A stretch of DNA of 64,000 bases from Calothrix brevissima NIES-22 (GTDB lineage Bacteria; Cyanobacteriota; Cyanobacteriia; Cyanobacteriales; Nostocaceae), in contig NZ_AP018207.1 in the NCBI RefSeq assembly GCF_002367995.1, forward strand, positions 1,972,333-2,036,332. The letters run 5' to 3'. Below are positions 9,111 through 17,915 of the stretch, in pieces (the stretch's first letter is position 1; every line of letters begins with the position of its first letter). The notes under the pieces were generated by a model. That model was not told the DNA's origin, did not search any database, and was given only the letters and a program-made list of their open reading frames with translations. Both the position numbers and the translations under genes were made by a program.

Positions 9111-9680
9111 TGCTTTTGCCTCTTATAGTTTATTGTCAAACTTTTAGCTGAAACATTTACCTTCACCTAGCCGGAGATGGCGATGCGTGAGGTCTTGTGT
9201 TTGTCATTATTGTCCAAATTCAACGGAAAATAAAGGGTCTGTAAATATGCAAAATGGCGATAATGGAATTATAAGAGTTTAAAGATACATATTTATCTTT
9301 AAAAAACATTAAAAAAATCCCAAAAGTCTTAAAAACATCAAATTATTTTTTTTGTAAATTTTTAAAATAAAAAGAGTTACAATAGACAAAAATATTAAAT
9401 TCATTTTTGTCAATACTTTAAATAAGTTTGGATGATGCTCATCGGACTATCTCAAAGTCAATATCAAGAGATCCCAGTTTCAGTTGTGCTGGTAGACATA
9501 CAAGTCAGAAAGATTATCTATTGGCGCTAAGAAGCATCTGAAGATGCAATTAATATTAAAGCGAGCTTATTTAGGTATTAATGACGAATATGGCTACAAA
9601 ATACGATATTTTTCCCATATTACATTGATTTTGATAGTTATCAATTCTGCTTTGATAGCGCTTAAGCCTAGATATATATA
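9111..9680. promoter_or_regulatory. Long AT-rich upstream region of chlL
   Basis: About 570 bases with no coding frame. The stretch 9290-9430 is extremely A/T-rich, with runs of A and T. It probably holds the chlL promoter, but no confident -10/-35 pair or known operator could be picked by eye. Confidence 0.4.
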
Positions 9681-9685
9681 TAGTA

Positions 9686-9795
9686 GGTGAGATTTTCGCC
9701 AGCAACCTCGGCAAGCGAAGAAACCTGAAAATAGAGATAAAAAGCCCGCCTATTTAGGCTGAAATACTTACAGCATAAGCAGGCGGGCTTTATTT
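9686..9795 (+). ncRNA. Candidate small RNA with nested hairpins
   Basis: Two nested inverted repeats sit in gene-free DNA: outer AACCTGAAA (9722-9730) with TTTCAGGTT (9809-9817), and inner AAAGCCCGCCT (9741-9751) with AGGCGGGCTTT (9781-9791). The inner stem ends in a T-rich tail. A TATATATATA tract at about 9671-9680 could be a -10. The exact RNA and its direction are inferred; the inner hairpin could also be only a terminator for the leftward gene at 9953-10204. Confidence 0.35.
9741..9791. terminator. Bidirectional intrinsic terminator
   Basis: Perfect 11-bp arms AAAGCCCGCCT/AGGCGGGCTTT with a 29-base loop. The minus strand gives GGGCTTTTTATC and the plus strand GGGCTTTATTTATT. It lies about 160 bases past the stop of the Trp-rich small protein. 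Confidence 0.6.
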
Positions 9796-9901
9796 ATTGA
9801 GAAAAATCTTTCAGGTTAGGCGATCGCGATCGCGTAATTTTTGGTAAAAGTGCTTTTTATATGCAACAAATTATTAAATTTTGAGTGAGTGGGCATTGGG
9901 C

Positions 9902-9932
9902 AGAGACGCGATGAATCGCGTCTGTACAATTG
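9902..9932. repeat. Dispersed palindromic repeat AGAGACGCG...CGCGTCT, copy 1
   Basis: AGAGACGCGATGAATCGCGT continuing to CTGTACAATTG. Other copies lie at 11032-11062, 11963-11992, 14171-14201, 17940-17970, 19930-19959 (inverted) and 62389-62409 (decayed). Confidence 0.85.
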
Positions 9933-9952
9933 TTTCCCTTGTCCCCTAGCTT

Positions 9953-10204
9953 CTACGCGAAGTCTTCGAGTTGTGCGATTTCTTTGAGTGGTTGCCAGCC
10001 CGCTTGCCATTGGGAGTTATCTTGTAATAATTTGGCGTTGAGCCAGAAGCGAACTTTTGGATCGCAAGCTGCAACCATTTCGGCGTAAACCCAATTACCT
10101 TGATTTTTACGATTGACGACTTGGAAATGTCGCCAACCATCTACTTTTTGCTGGGCTGTCCATTTAGAACCCAGAAGGTAAGGAAATTTCTGTTTTTTAG
10201 GCAT
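9953..10204 (-). CDS. Tryptophan-rich small protein (TIGR02450-like)
   Basis: 83 residues with six Trp. The opening KWTAQQKVDGWRHFQVVNRK and the later GNWVYAEMVAACDP, then FWLNAKLL, match my recollection of the TIGR02450 family of short Trp-rich proteins, whose function is unknown. Many members carry the same KWTA...HF.V pattern. It lies downstream of purQ in the same orientation but is separated by about 100 bp holding a large palindrome and heptamer repeats, so co-transcription is uncertain. A terminator follows at 9791-9741. Confidence 0.75.
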   Translation of the reverse strand: MPKKQKFPYLLGSKWTAQQKVDGWRHFQVVNRKNQGNWVYAEMVAACDPKVRFWLNAKLLQDNSQWQAGWQPLKEIAQLEDFA

Positions 10205-10205
10205 T

Positions 10206-10236
10206 TTTTATTTGTCATTTGTCATTTGTCATTTGG
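10206..10236. repeat. Tandem heptamers (TTTGTCA)
   Basis: Four tandem TTTGTCA-type units next to the start of the Trp-rich small protein. Confidence 0.8.
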
Positions 10237-10239
10237 GTA

Positions 10240-10272
10240 AGATCCCCGACTTCTTAAAGAAGTCGGGGATCT
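10240..10272. repeat. 33-bp perfect palindrome
   Basis: AGATCCCCGACTTCTT, one central A, then AAGAAGTCGGGGATCT: a perfect 16-bp stem. It lies between purQ and the Trp-rich gene and lacks a T-run on either side, so it is more likely a mobile palindromic repeat or RNA-stability element than a terminator. Confidence 0.85.
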
Positions 10273-10306
10273 ACTACGAACTTAACAAAAGTTTATAGAA
10301 AAATGA

Positions 10307-10984
10307 CTAGGCGATCGCAGCGACTTTATCTAATAAGCCTTGAAACATCCGCAAACCATCTTCACCGCCTAAAATTGGGTCAGATGCTCTCTCAGGATGG
10401 GGCATCATGCCTAAAACGTTGCCTTGGCGGTTACAAATCCCCGCGATGCTATTTAAGGAACCGTTGGGATTTTCACCCGCATAACGGAATACTACTTGCC
10501 CGTTATCTTCTAGTTCTGCCAGGGTGGCTTTATCTGCATAATATCGACCTTCGCCGTGGGCAACTGGTATGGTAATAATTTCACCAGCTGCGTAGCCTTG
10601 CGTCCAAGGTAAATCGGTACGCTCAACTTTTAATGGCAGGCGATCGCAAATAAAATGTAAATCCTGATTTCTCGTGAGAATTCCTGGTAACAAGCCTGCT
10701 TCCGTCAAGACTTGAAAACCATTGCAAATCCCCAAAACAAACTTACCCTTTTGAGCATGTTCTACAACTTGCTGCATCACTGGCGAAAAACGGGCGATCG
10801 CACCACAACGTAAATAATCGCCGTAACTAAAGCCACCAGGGATGACAATTACATCCAAATCAGCAATATCAGTCTCTTGATGCCATACCATGCGAGTTGG
10901 TTGCCCAAGTACATCTCTAGTTACATAGGCAACATCGCGATCGCAATTAGAACCGGGAAAAACGATTACACCAAATTTTGTCAT
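10307..10984 (-). CDS. purQ: Phosphoribosylformylglycinamidine synthase subunit PurQ
   Basis: Glutaminase subunit of FGAM synthase (purine synthesis step 4). It releases ammonia from glutamine for PurL, with PurS bridging the two. This is a class I glutamine amidotransferase: nucleophile Cys87 (GICNGFQ), His196 and Glu198 (HPERASD), and an oxyanion region at [11 protein letters not shown]. Length 225 is usual. purS lies upstream in the same direction, separated by 151 bp made almost wholly of repeats. purL is not in the window. Confidence 0.97.
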   Translation of the reverse strand: MTKFGVIVFPGSNCDRDVAYVTRDVLGQPTRMVWHQETDIADLDVIVIPGGFSYGDYLRCGAIARFSPVMQQVVEHAQKGKFVLGICNGFQVLTEAGLLPGILTRNQDLHFICDRLPLKVERTDLPWTQGYAAGEIITIPVAHGEGRYYADKATLAELEDNGQVVFRYAGENPNGSLNSIAGICNRQGNVLGMMPHPERASDPILGGEDGLRMFQGLLDKVAAIA

Positions 10985-11031
10985 TTGTCAATGGTCATTG
11001 GTCATTTGTCATTTGTCATTGGTCATTTGTT
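10985..11031. repeat. Tandem heptamers between purS and purQ
   Basis: Units of TTTGTCA and TTGGTCA in tandem begin immediately after the purQ start codon, abutting the 30-bp palindrome at 11032-11062. The purQ ribosome-binding region is therefore made of repeat DNA. Confidence 0.85.
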
Positions 11032-11062
11032 AGAGACGCGATTAATCGCGTCTGTACAATTG
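11032..11062. repeat. Dispersed palindromic repeat, copy 2
   Basis: AGAGACGCGATTAATCGCGT then CTGTACAATTG, inside the purS-purQ gap. The arms AGACGCGATT/AATCGCGTCT pair perfectly. Confidence 0.85.
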
Positions 11063-11133
11063 TCATTCATCCCCCTTGTCCTCCTTGTCCTCCTTCCCTT
11101 CCCTTCCCTAGCCCCTAGCCCCTAGCCCCTAGT
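11063..11133. repeat. Pyrimidine-rich tandem repeats
   Basis: TTGTCCTCC units (about 11070-11092) are followed by CCCTT and then four CCCCTAG heptamers (about 11106-11132), ending at the stop of purS. A similar TTGTCC array occurs at 17972-18003. Confidence 0.8.
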
Positions 11134-11135
11134 CC

Positions 11136-11414
11136 CTAAAACACACCTGTCTGTGTTTCGACTTCGATTAGTTCAAAACGATAATTTTCGATTACTGGAT
11201 TGGCTAGCATTTGGTCGCAGATGCGATCCAAGTCTTGACGGGCTTTGGCTTCTTGGGTTGAGGTAATGGTCAATTCAATGTACTTTCCAATCCTCACCTG
11301 TTCTACGTTGTCGTATCCTAGTTGCTTGAGACCAGATTGCACAGCCACACCGGCTGGGTCTAAAACAGAAGGACGGAGTGTCACGAAAATTTTGGCTAAA
11401 TACTTCCTTTGCAT
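11136..11414 (-). CDS. purS: Phosphoribosylformylglycinamidine synthase subunit PurS
   Basis: Small structural subunit that joins PurQ to PurL in the three-part FGAM synthase. The family pattern is clear: KIFVTLRPSVLDPAGVAV, then LKQLGYDNVEQVRIGKYIEL, and the C-terminal NPVIENYRFELIE. The 92 residues are slightly longer than the usual 80-85. It is the first gene of purS-purQ and diverges from the Fur-type regulator, sharing a 145-bp promoter region. Confidence 0.95.
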   Translation of the reverse strand: MQRKYLAKIFVTLRPSVLDPAGVAVQSGLKQLGYDNVEQVRIGKYIELTITSTQEAKARQDLDRICDQMLANPVIENYRFELIEVETQTGVF

Positions 11415-11559
11415 GGGCGATCGCTAAATGCTGCGATCGCTATACTATAACTTTCTGTTCCAACTGAGTAAAAATAAGATTATGAAGCGATTATAGTTAA
11501 TTCATTCAGCGAGCCTATATGAGAGCTTCAACTCAAGCGCTAAATTAAAAAAATTATTT

Positions 11560-11964
11560 ATGAGAGCCATACGCACCCGCAGTCAGGAGAGGATTCTAAA
11601 TCTGTTGAAAACCATCAAACAAGGAATTTCCGCACAAGATATATACGTGGAATTACGTAACCTTAATCAAAGTATGGGATTAGCAACAGTTTACCGCTCC
11701 TTAGAAGCTTTAAAACTAGAAGGAATGGTACAAGTACGGACTTTAGCTAATGGTGAAGCCTTATATAGTCTAGCGCAGCAAGATAAACATCACCTCACCT
11801 GCTTGCAATGTGGTATCTCAATTCCGATTAATCAATGTCCAGTACATGACCTAGAAGACAAGTTAGAAGCTAATCATAAGTTTAAAATTTTTTACCATAC
11901 TCTGGAATTTTTCGGATTGTGTAACCAGTGTCAGAGCGAGCAAGCGGCGCAGATTGGTCAATAG
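11560..11964 (+). CDS. zur: Fur-family regulator, probably the zinc regulator Zur (FurB)
   Basis: 134 residues. A winged-helix DNA-binding half (recognition region MGLATVYRSLEALKLEGMVQ, about 39-58) is followed by the dimerisation half. Two CxxC pairs, Cys81/Cys84 and Cys121/Cys124, would hold structural zinc. HH(77-78), Cys93 and His96 (NQCPVHDLE) resemble the regulatory zinc site of Zur proteins. The short length and CPVHDLE favour Zur over the iron Fur or peroxide PerR paralogues, but this is an inference. The stop codon lies at the edge of a dispersed palindrome (11963-11992). Confidence 0.8.
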   Translation: MRAIRTRSQERILNLLKTIKQGISAQDIYVELRNLNQSMGLATVYRSLEALKLEGMVQVRTLANGEALYSLAQQDKHHLTCLQCGISIPINQCPVHDLEDKLEANHKFKIFYHTLEFFGLCNQCQSEQAAQIGQ

Positions 11965-11992
11965 AGACGCAATGAATCGCGTCTGTACAATT
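11963..11992. repeat. Dispersed palindromic repeat, copy 3
   Basis: AGAGACGCAATGAATCGCGT then CTGTACAATT. One arm has a G-to-A change. It overlaps the stop codon of the Fur-family gene. Confidence 0.8.
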
Positions 11993-12044
11993 ATTTCTGT
12001 TTCATAATTTGGCGATCGCTTTTAGGGAAATGGGACAGGAGAAA

Positions 12045-12166
12045 GGAACATCCGATTTTTTAAATACCCAATAAATTTGTAGTGCGAGCATCTTGCTCGC
12101 TTTTGAATACCAGCGAGCAAGATGCTCGCACTACGAAATATGGGTAATTTATTTTTTGTAAGTCCC
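12045..12166. mobile_element. 122-bp MITE-like element, copy A
   Basis: The same 122-bp unit recurs at 22296-22417, same orientation, with few differences. The ends are inverted (GGAACATCC... and ...GTAAGTCCC; GGGAC/GTCCC in copy B). The centre is a long hairpin built from GTAGTGCGAGCATCTTGCTC and its inverse. No coding capacity, so it would need a transposase in trans. Confidence 0.65.
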
Positions 12167-12217
12167 AAATTAGAAAAATAGCAAGCATGTTAATAGCTTG
12201 ATTGCACTGATTAATAC

Positions 12218-12251
12218 GCTGACGACGAGAAATTTCGCTGTCAGCTTTTTT
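12218..12251 (+). terminator. Intrinsic terminator upstream of the outer-membrane gene
   Basis: GCTGAC (12218-12223) pairs with GTCAGC (12240-12245), with inner CGA/TCG pairs, then TTTTTT at 12246-12251. It is the first plus-strand terminator after the Fur-type gene and probably ends that transcript beyond the inserted repeats. It could also act as a leader attenuator of the gene at 12329. Confidence 0.6.
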
Positions 12252-12328
12252 GATGGCGAAAGCAAGAAAATGGGATTTTTTTTATACTGTTTTTCATCTG
12301 GAATTAGAGCGATCGCCCCAGAATAAAT

Positions 12329-14140
12329 ATGCATAAAATTAAAATTCTTGCTTGTGGGTTGCTTTATCTATCTTTTGGTAGTTTAAGTTATGCCTCTGAG
12401 GTGGTAAAACGTGTCTCTTCAAGAGAAATTACTACACAAGAACTTCTGCAAACGCGATCGCCTGTTAGTAATCAAGCAAAAGATTTGCAGCCTGAATTAC
12501 TACTTACTCTTCCAGAAAATACATTAGAGGAACTTCTACAAAAGCGGGCGCTTGATGGCGATTTTAGCGAAATTTTACCAACAAAAGTAAGGAGTTCCCC
12601 ATTACAAGCACCGCCAACTCAATTGCATAACTTGGAAACTGGTAACCAACTGCGACAGGGTGATGTTCAGATAGAAGGCGGTTTTTTACAAGTTCTACCA
12701 ACAGATAATTCTATTTCAGGTACAGGTTTACAAACCTATCAATTAAATATTGATTGGGGAATTACTGATAACTTACAAATAGGTTTTACAGGGGATATTT
12801 TTGATGATTATCTGAAATGTCCAGTTAGAAGTGAATGCCCTTACTTTACTACTGTCAGTTATGGCACTAAGGTAAAATATCAAATTGTGAGAAATAATCG
12901 CTGGGCTGTAGGTGTCGCAGGTACAGTTCAGTTGTTACATATATCGTCAAATACTGGAGTTTTTAATAATAGTCCCAACCAAGCATTTTTTGTTGCCAGA
13001 CCAGTTGGTGCTTTGCAGTTACCAATTACTTATAAAGCTTCACATAATTTACAATTACACCTCACACCTGGAGTCCTTTTCTTTCCAGATAAAGTTGCGG
13101 GAGGAGATTTTTTTGGGACTTTTTTTAATATTGGTACGGGGTTTAGTTGGCAAACATCTAAACGAGTAAATTTATTTGCAAATATTCAAACTCCTTTGGG
13201 GCCTGGTGGTAATACTTTTATTGCTAAAAATCGTTCAATTACTAGCAAATTACTCTGGACTGTCGGGATAGATTACGCTTTTAATCCCAAAATGGGGGCT
13301 GAGGTTTATGCTACTAACAGTTATGGCGCAACACCAACTACAGGCTTGTTAAGCTTTATTCCTGATGGCGAAGATTTATTATTAGGAGTTCGCTTCAAAC
13401 ACGCCATTGATTTTGGACAAGGGTATGCAGCTAATTTTACTAATAGTCCCTCAATCTCGCTTTCCCATCGCAACCGCTCTTTACTATTTGATGGGTTGAC
13501 ACTTTCCAGCGCTAACACCTTACCAAGCGGACAATTCCAATTTAGAGGAGGGTTGGGTACAGGTGGTAGTTCTAGTTTTGCTCTAGCTTATGGTTTAACT
13601 GATGATTCACAACTAGAACTGACTGTAGATCAATTTGCGTCAAGCGATCGCTTTTCTGAAGAAGATATATCCGGGCCGGGAGTGAAAATTGGCGGTGCAA
13701 TGAAACTCAAGTTTTTAGATCAAATCCGGGGCGATGGGCTTACCCTCAGTCTGAAACTGGCTGGTATCAGTGAGACAGAGTTGCAAGGAGGTGGTATCAA
13801 CGGAACTTTGTACGTAGAGTTACCGATAGCTTATCAAATTAATTCCCAAACAGCTTTATCGATTAATCCTAAAGCAGCACTTTTTGGAGACACGCAGCGT
13901 ATAGGCTTAGGTATAGGAATTAACCAAGCTATCGGGGATAATTTGCAATTTATTGGCGAATATACCCCCGTTTTAGATGGCAAAAGAAGTACTTGGAGTG
14001 CAGGCTTGCGCTTTTTACCTAGTTCTGGCTTTGGCTTAGATTTATTTGCAGGTAATGCAATCGGGCAAAGTGGCTTAGGAACGCTAAACGCAGAACCTGA
14101 CGGTACTAACTTTGGTTTTAGTATTAATTGGGGGATTTAA
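12329..14140 (+). CDS. Predicted outer-membrane beta-barrel protein
   Basis: 603 residues. A clear signal peptide (KIKILACGLLYLSFGSLSYA, cleaved near residue 22) is followed by a short variable region. From about residue 115 come repeated amphipathic strands with Gly and aromatic residues (LQTYQLNIDWGITDNLQIGF, then FNIGTGFSWQTSKRVNLFAN) and a final strand ending NFGFSINWGI. That pattern fits an outer-membrane barrel. Two halves are suggested, with similar 'dG.lqi.gg' openings near 112 and 400. No TonB box or plug was recognised. It follows the Zur-like regulator on the same strand, so zinc-linked control is possible but unproven. Confidence 0.65.
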   Translation: MHKIKILACGLLYLSFGSLSYASEVVKRVSSREITTQELLQTRSPVSNQAKDLQPELLLTLPENTLEELLQKRALDGDFSEILPTKVRSSPLQAPPTQLHNLETGNQLRQGDVQIEGGFLQVLPTDNSISGTGLQTYQLNIDWGITDNLQIGFTGDIFDDYLKCPVRSECPYFTTVSYGTKVKYQIVRNNRWAVGVAGTVQLLHISSNTGVFNNSPNQAFFVARPVGALQLPITYKASHNLQLHLTPGVLFFPDKVAGGDFFGTFFNIGTGFSWQTSKRVNLFANIQTPLGPGGNTFIAKNRSITSKLLWTVGIDYAFNPKMGAEVYATNSYGATPTTGLLSFIPDGEDLLLGVRFKHAIDFGQGYAANFTNSPSISLSHRNRSLLFDGLTLSSANTLPSGQFQFRGGLGTGGSSSFALAYGLTDDSQLELTVDQFASSDRFSEEDISGPGVKIGGAMKLKFLDQIRGDGLTLSLKLAGISETELQGGGINGTLYVELPIAYQINSQTALSINPKAALFGDTQRIGLGIGINQAIGDNLQFIGEYTPVLDGKRSTWSAGLRFLPSSGFGLDLFAGNAIGQSGLGTLNAEPDGTNFGFSINWGI

Positions 14141-14170
14141 TTATTGGGCATGGGGCATGGGGCATTGGGT

Positions 14171-14201
14171 AGAGACGCGATTAATCGCGTCTCTACAATT
14201 G
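14171..14201. repeat. Dispersed palindromic repeat, copy 4
   Basis: AGAGACGCGATTAATCGCGT then CTCTACAATTG, preceded by GGGCATGGGGCATTGGG runs. It lies between two convergent genes. Confidence 0.85.
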
Positions 14202-14208
14202 TTTCCAA

Positions 14209-15186
14209 TTAACCGCGATGATTATTTACCCCTGGTATCTCCTGTCCATCTGCAACAATAGATTTGATGCCTTCTAAAGTGGCAGGAATAGTGCGGGGAT
14301 CGATAAACATGACTTTGCTGCTATCGCTTTTACCAATTGTTGTGCCCATATCTAAATAACCTAAGGCAAAGAGAACTTCTAAGGCTTTTTGGGCTTCGGG
14401 GTTGGTTTTGATTTTTTGGGCAATAATTTCTGCGGATTCAGCGATCGCTTGGGCTTTGAGAACTTGCTGCTGACGTTCGGCTTGTGCTTTCAAAACAATT
14501 GCTTTTTGTTCAGCTTCAGCTTGCAAAATCACCGATTTTTGGCGGGCTTCTGCGTCGAGAACTTGGGCTTCGGCTTTACCTCTAGCGCTATTGACTGCTG
14601 ATTCGCGATCGCCTTCTGAGGTTAAAATAGATGCTCGTTTTTTCCGTTCTGCCGACATTTGTAATTCCATCGATTCTTGCACTGCTTTTGATGGAATCAA
14701 ATCTCGCAGTTCTACCCGCGTTACTTTCACACCCCAAGGATCGGTAGCAATATCCAAATCCCGCAAGAGAAGTTCATTAATTTGCGCACGAGCAGTAAAT
14801 GTTTCATCTAACTCTAATTGTCCCATTTCCGAGCGGATTTGAGTTAGTACTAAATTTACCATTGCTGATTGGAGATTTTCTACTTTGTAATAAGCTTTCT
14901 CCATATCAATAATCCGCCAGTAAACTACAGCATCCACAGTGATAGAAACGTTATCACGGGTAATACATTGTTGTGGCGGAATATCTAAAACTTTTTCCCG
15001 AATCGTTTGTTTATAGACAATTTTATCTATAAAAGGGGTTACCACATTCAGCCCTGGTTCTAGCTTTTTGTTGTAACTACCCAATCGTTCCACCAAAGCC
15101 TCATCGCCTTGATTAATCACCCTCACCGAACCTGCTAAAGCAGAACCACCAAGTGCCAAAAATACTAGCAAAAAGAACTGTTCCAT
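14209..15186 (-). CDS. SPFH-domain slipin (stomatin/paraslipin-like)
   Basis: 325 residues. An N-terminal membrane anchor ([18 protein letters not shown]) leads into an SPFH/band-7 domain ([45 protein letters not shown], and [14 protein letters not shown]). A long Ala/Glu/Gln-rich coiled coil covers about 180-265. Such proteins form ring-shaped oligomers at membranes and work with NfeD-type partners or membrane proteases. The NfeD gene lies directly upstream in the same direction, which supports a functional pair. The FVDPRT-like [15 protein letters not shown] near the C-terminus fits the paraslipin group. Confidence 0.9.
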   Translation of the reverse strand: MEQFFLLVFLALGGSALAGSVRVINQGDEALVERLGSYNKKLEPGLNVVTPFIDKIVYKQTIREKVLDIPPQQCITRDNVSITVDAVVYWRIIDMEKAYYKVENLQSAMVNLVLTQIRSEMGQLELDETFTARAQINELLLRDLDIATDPWGVKVTRVELRDLIPSKAVQESMELQMSAERKKRASILTSEGDRESAVNSARGKAEAQVLDAEARQKSVILQAEAEQKAIVLKAQAERQQQVLKAQAIAESAEIIAQKIKTNPEAQKALEVLFALGYLDMGTTIGKSDSSKVMFIDPRTIPATLEGIKSIVADGQEIPGVNNHRG

Positions 15187-15301
15187 TGTAATTCTCCTAA
15201 ATTTTTATTATTGAAAATCAGTACATATAATAAATGTTGATTTTTGACTGTTGACTGTGGTCGCTGAAATTACCAAAATTTTAAGCAATTACCAGTGACA
15301 A

Positions 15302-15343
15302 CTGACCATTGACCATTGACCATTGACCATTGACCATTGACTA
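15302..15343. repeat. Tandem heptamers (TTGACCA) at the nfeD stop
   Basis: Six CCATTGA/TTGACCA units in a row, running right up to the stop codon of the NfeD gene (TAG at 15343-15341). Confidence 0.85.
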
Positions 15344-15775
15344 AGAATGCAACAAATTTTCCGGCATCACAATTAAGGTTGTGCCTTCTCTACGAACGAT
15401 ATAAACTCTTTGATGGGATGAGATGCTGAGTTTGTCATCATCACATCTTGCTTGCCAAGAATTTCCTTCGTATAATACTCGCCCTGTTTTTCCTGCCGGA
15501 ATTTCTGTTAAAGTTTCAGCTGTAATTGCATTTTGGATTTTTGTGTTGCGTCGTCGCGGTTGCACAAATCGGCGGGAACCGAAAACTAGTAATGTAGACA
15601 AAAACAGCCAAGCAAAAACTTGCAGCCAAACACTACTTAAAACAAACCGAGATAGTAGCGCCACGATAAAAGCGCTCATTCCCATCATGAAAGCCACAAA
15701 AGCAGACGGTAAGAACAGTTCCATTAAACATAAAACCGCTCCCGCCAGGAGCCAGATTACGGTATAACTTGGCAT
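15341..15775 (-). CDS. NfeD-family membrane protein
   Basis: 144 residues. Three closely packed hydrophobic segments (about 6-23, 25-45 and 50-66) are followed by a basic turn (SRRFVQPRRRN) and a C-terminal OB-fold-like domain (GKTGRVLYEGNSWQARCDDDK to VYIVRREGTTLIVMP). That is the short NfeD layout without a ClpP-like protease. It is upstream of a slipin gene on the same strand (154-bp gap), the classic NfeD-slipin operon thought to act in membrane protein quality control or microdomain organisation. Confidence 0.88.
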   Translation of the reverse strand: MPSYTVIWLLAGAVLCLMELFLPSAFVAFMMGMSAFIVALLSRFVLSSVWLQVFAWLFLSTLLVFGSRRFVQPRRRNTKIQNAITAETLTEIPAGKTGRVLYEGNSWQARCDDDKLSISSHQRVYIVRREGTTLIVMPENLLHS

Positions 15776-15998
15776 AGCGCCATCCTAGACACTACATTGA
15801 TGTAAATCTCTTTCTCCTTACTAGATCCACCCTCTGGCTTAGTGTTTACGGAAAGCTAAATATGGTATTTTAACCATCAATTTTGATGAATTTCAGTAAC
15901 AAGTTGTAGCCAAGGGTACACAGAAACAGTCTATTCTAGCCTTCAAGTATTTGCCAGGTATATTTAATCGAAATTAATGTGATGAAATTAATGAGTTT

Positions 15999-17915
15999 AT
16001 GATTACTACCGAACGAATCGTTTATTGCATCAATCCAGACTGTACAAACCCGGTTAATCCTTTGAATAATCGGGTTTGTGCCAATTGCCAAACAGCCTTA
16101 GTGCATCGCTATCTTTGGGCTACTGGTGCATCAGCCGCTAAAATTGCCCCTGGTACAACTGTAGCAAATCGATATGAGGTAATTACTCATCAAATTTGGT
16201 TAGATACACAACCAGGGTTATTACCAGAGATTCCCGCAGAATTGCCACAGGCTGTGATTCCTTACCTGCGATTATATTATGAGCGATCGCACTTGCCCCA
16301 AGCTTACGGTTATGTACGCGCGGCTGAGGGTAGCGGTGATGAGATTCTTTTGCTAGAAAACGTGCCTATAGCCGAAAATGGTAAGCTTTATCCAGCGATC
16401 GCTAATGCTTGGGAACAATCCACGGCGGTTAGACAAGTTTACTGGTTATGGCAAATTCTCCAACTTTGGCAACCTTTATTAGAACAAGGTGTAGCCAGCA
16501 GTTTACTCATGTCTAACAACCTGCGGGTACAAGGTTGGTGCGTGCGGCTTTTGGAACTGCACCAGAATACACAAAGCCTGAGTTTAAAAGATTTGGGTGA
16601 ATCTTGGCAGCCTTTACTCAGTTCTGCTAAAACTGCGATCGCTTCAGGTTTACAAAATATCATCAAGCAGATGTTTACCCCAGAAGTTGAGTTTGAAACA
16701 ATCGCCAATCAACTCAACACCTTGTTACTTTCATCTGCAGCAGACTTACCATTAAATGTGGAACTAGCAGGCGCAACCGATGCGGGAATCGTCATGACGC
16801 GCAATGAAGATGCTTGCTTTCCAGCAAATTCTGACGATCTCAAAGATCCATTAATCCCCCATTTATCAATTGTTTGTGATGGTATTGGCGGACATCAAGG
16901 CGGTGAAGTAGCCAGTCAATTAGCAGTACAGTCGATAAAATTGCAGGTTCGTGCCTTATTTTCCGAGTTAACCACACAAACTGAACTCACTACCCCCGAT
17001 TTGTGGATAGATCAACTAGAAGCTAGTTTACGGGTAGTAAATAACGTCATTTGTGCCAGTAACGACGCCGAAAATCGCCAAGGTAGAGAACGCATGGCGA
17101 CAACCTTGGTAATGGCGTTACAAATACCCCAAAGAATCCCCGCCAAATCGGCTAAAGGTTCAGCTACTACCCATGAACTTTACTTAGCTAGTGTGGGTAA
17201 TAGCCGTGCTTATTGGATTACACCAAATTACTGTCAATTACTCACAGTAGATGATGATGTTGCCGCGCGAGAAGTGCGTCACGCCCGCAATTTTTATCGT
17301 CAAGCCTTAATGCGATCGGATGCAACCGCCCTAACTCAAGCCTTGGGAACCAGAGATGCAGACGCTCTGCGGGTACAAATTAAGCGGTTTATCTTAGAGG
17401 AAGATGGCATATTATTGTTGTGTTCTGATGGCTTAAGTGACCATGACTGGGTTGAACAATCATGGCGGAATTTCGCTTTAAAAGTGCTGAACAAGCAACT
17501 AGATATCGAAGATGCTGTACAGCGTTGGATTAAATTTGCCAATCAGAAAAATGGCTATGATAATACATCAATAGTCATGACTCTGTGCAATGTATCGCGC
17601 GAATACTACGTTTCTCTAACTTACGCACAGCCCCAAGTAGAAATCATTGAAATAGAAACGCCAGAAGACTACTCTTTAGAGGAAAGTTCGCCCGTACTCA
17701 TAGATTTGGATATCACCCCAGAACCAGAACTAACCCCAGTTCAGCAACCAAGACGACGTAAATCTTTAGTCATCATTGGGGCATTATTGATAGTTTTGGG
17801 TAGCACAACATTAGGATTATTACTGTGGTGGCAACTTCAGCCCCAATCATTCCAACAAATGTGTCGCCAACTTCCCCCAGGATTGCAGTCTCTATGTTCT
17901 TCAAGTAATGAATAG
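15999..17915 (+). CDS. Zinc-ribbon PP2C-type protein phosphatase with a C-terminal membrane anchor
   Basis: 638 residues in four parts. An N-terminal zinc ribbon has Cys10, Cys15, Cys27 and Cys30. Residues 45-240 resemble a degenerate protein-kinase-like region (LLLENVPI, RVQGWCVRLLEL) without catalytic motifs. A PP2C phosphatase domain follows with ATDAG (259-263), RNEDA (268-272), CDGIGGHQGGE (293-303), ATTLV (367-371), SDGLSDHDW (476-484) and GYDNTS (519-524), so the metal-binding aspartates are kept. A single membrane helix lies at 589-612. It would dephosphorylate Ser/Thr-phosphoproteins with Mg/Mn. A role opposing cyanobacterial Ser/Thr kinases is likely; the target is unknown. Confidence 0.88.
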   Translation: MITTERIVYCINPDCTNPVNPLNNRVCANCQTALVHRYLWATGASAAKIAPGTTVANRYEVITHQIWLDTQPGLLPEIPAELPQAVIPYLRLYYERSHLPQAYGYVRAAEGSGDEILLLENVPIAENGKLYPAIANAWEQSTAVRQVYWLWQILQLWQPLLEQGVASSLLMSNNLRVQGWCVRLLELHQNTQSLSLKDLGESWQPLLSSAKTAIASGLQNIIKQMFTPEVEFETIANQLNTLLLSSAADLPLNVELAGATDAGIVMTRNEDACFPANSDDLKDPLIPHLSIVCDGIGGHQGGEVASQLAVQSIKLQVRALFSELTTQTELTTPDLWIDQLEASLRVVNNVICASNDAENRQGRERMATTLVMALQIPQRIPAKSAKGSATTHELYLASVGNSRAYWITPNYCQLLTVDDDVAAREVRHARNFYRQALMRSDATALTQALGTRDADALRVQIKRFILEEDGILLLCSDGLSDHDWVEQSWRNFALKVLNKQLDIEDAVQRWIKFANQKNGYDNTSIVMTLCNVSREYYVSLTYAQPQVEIIEIETPEDYSLEESSPVLIDLDITPEPELTPVQQPRRRKSLVIIGALLIVLGSTTLGLLLWWQLQPQSFQQMCRQLPPGLQSLCSSSNE

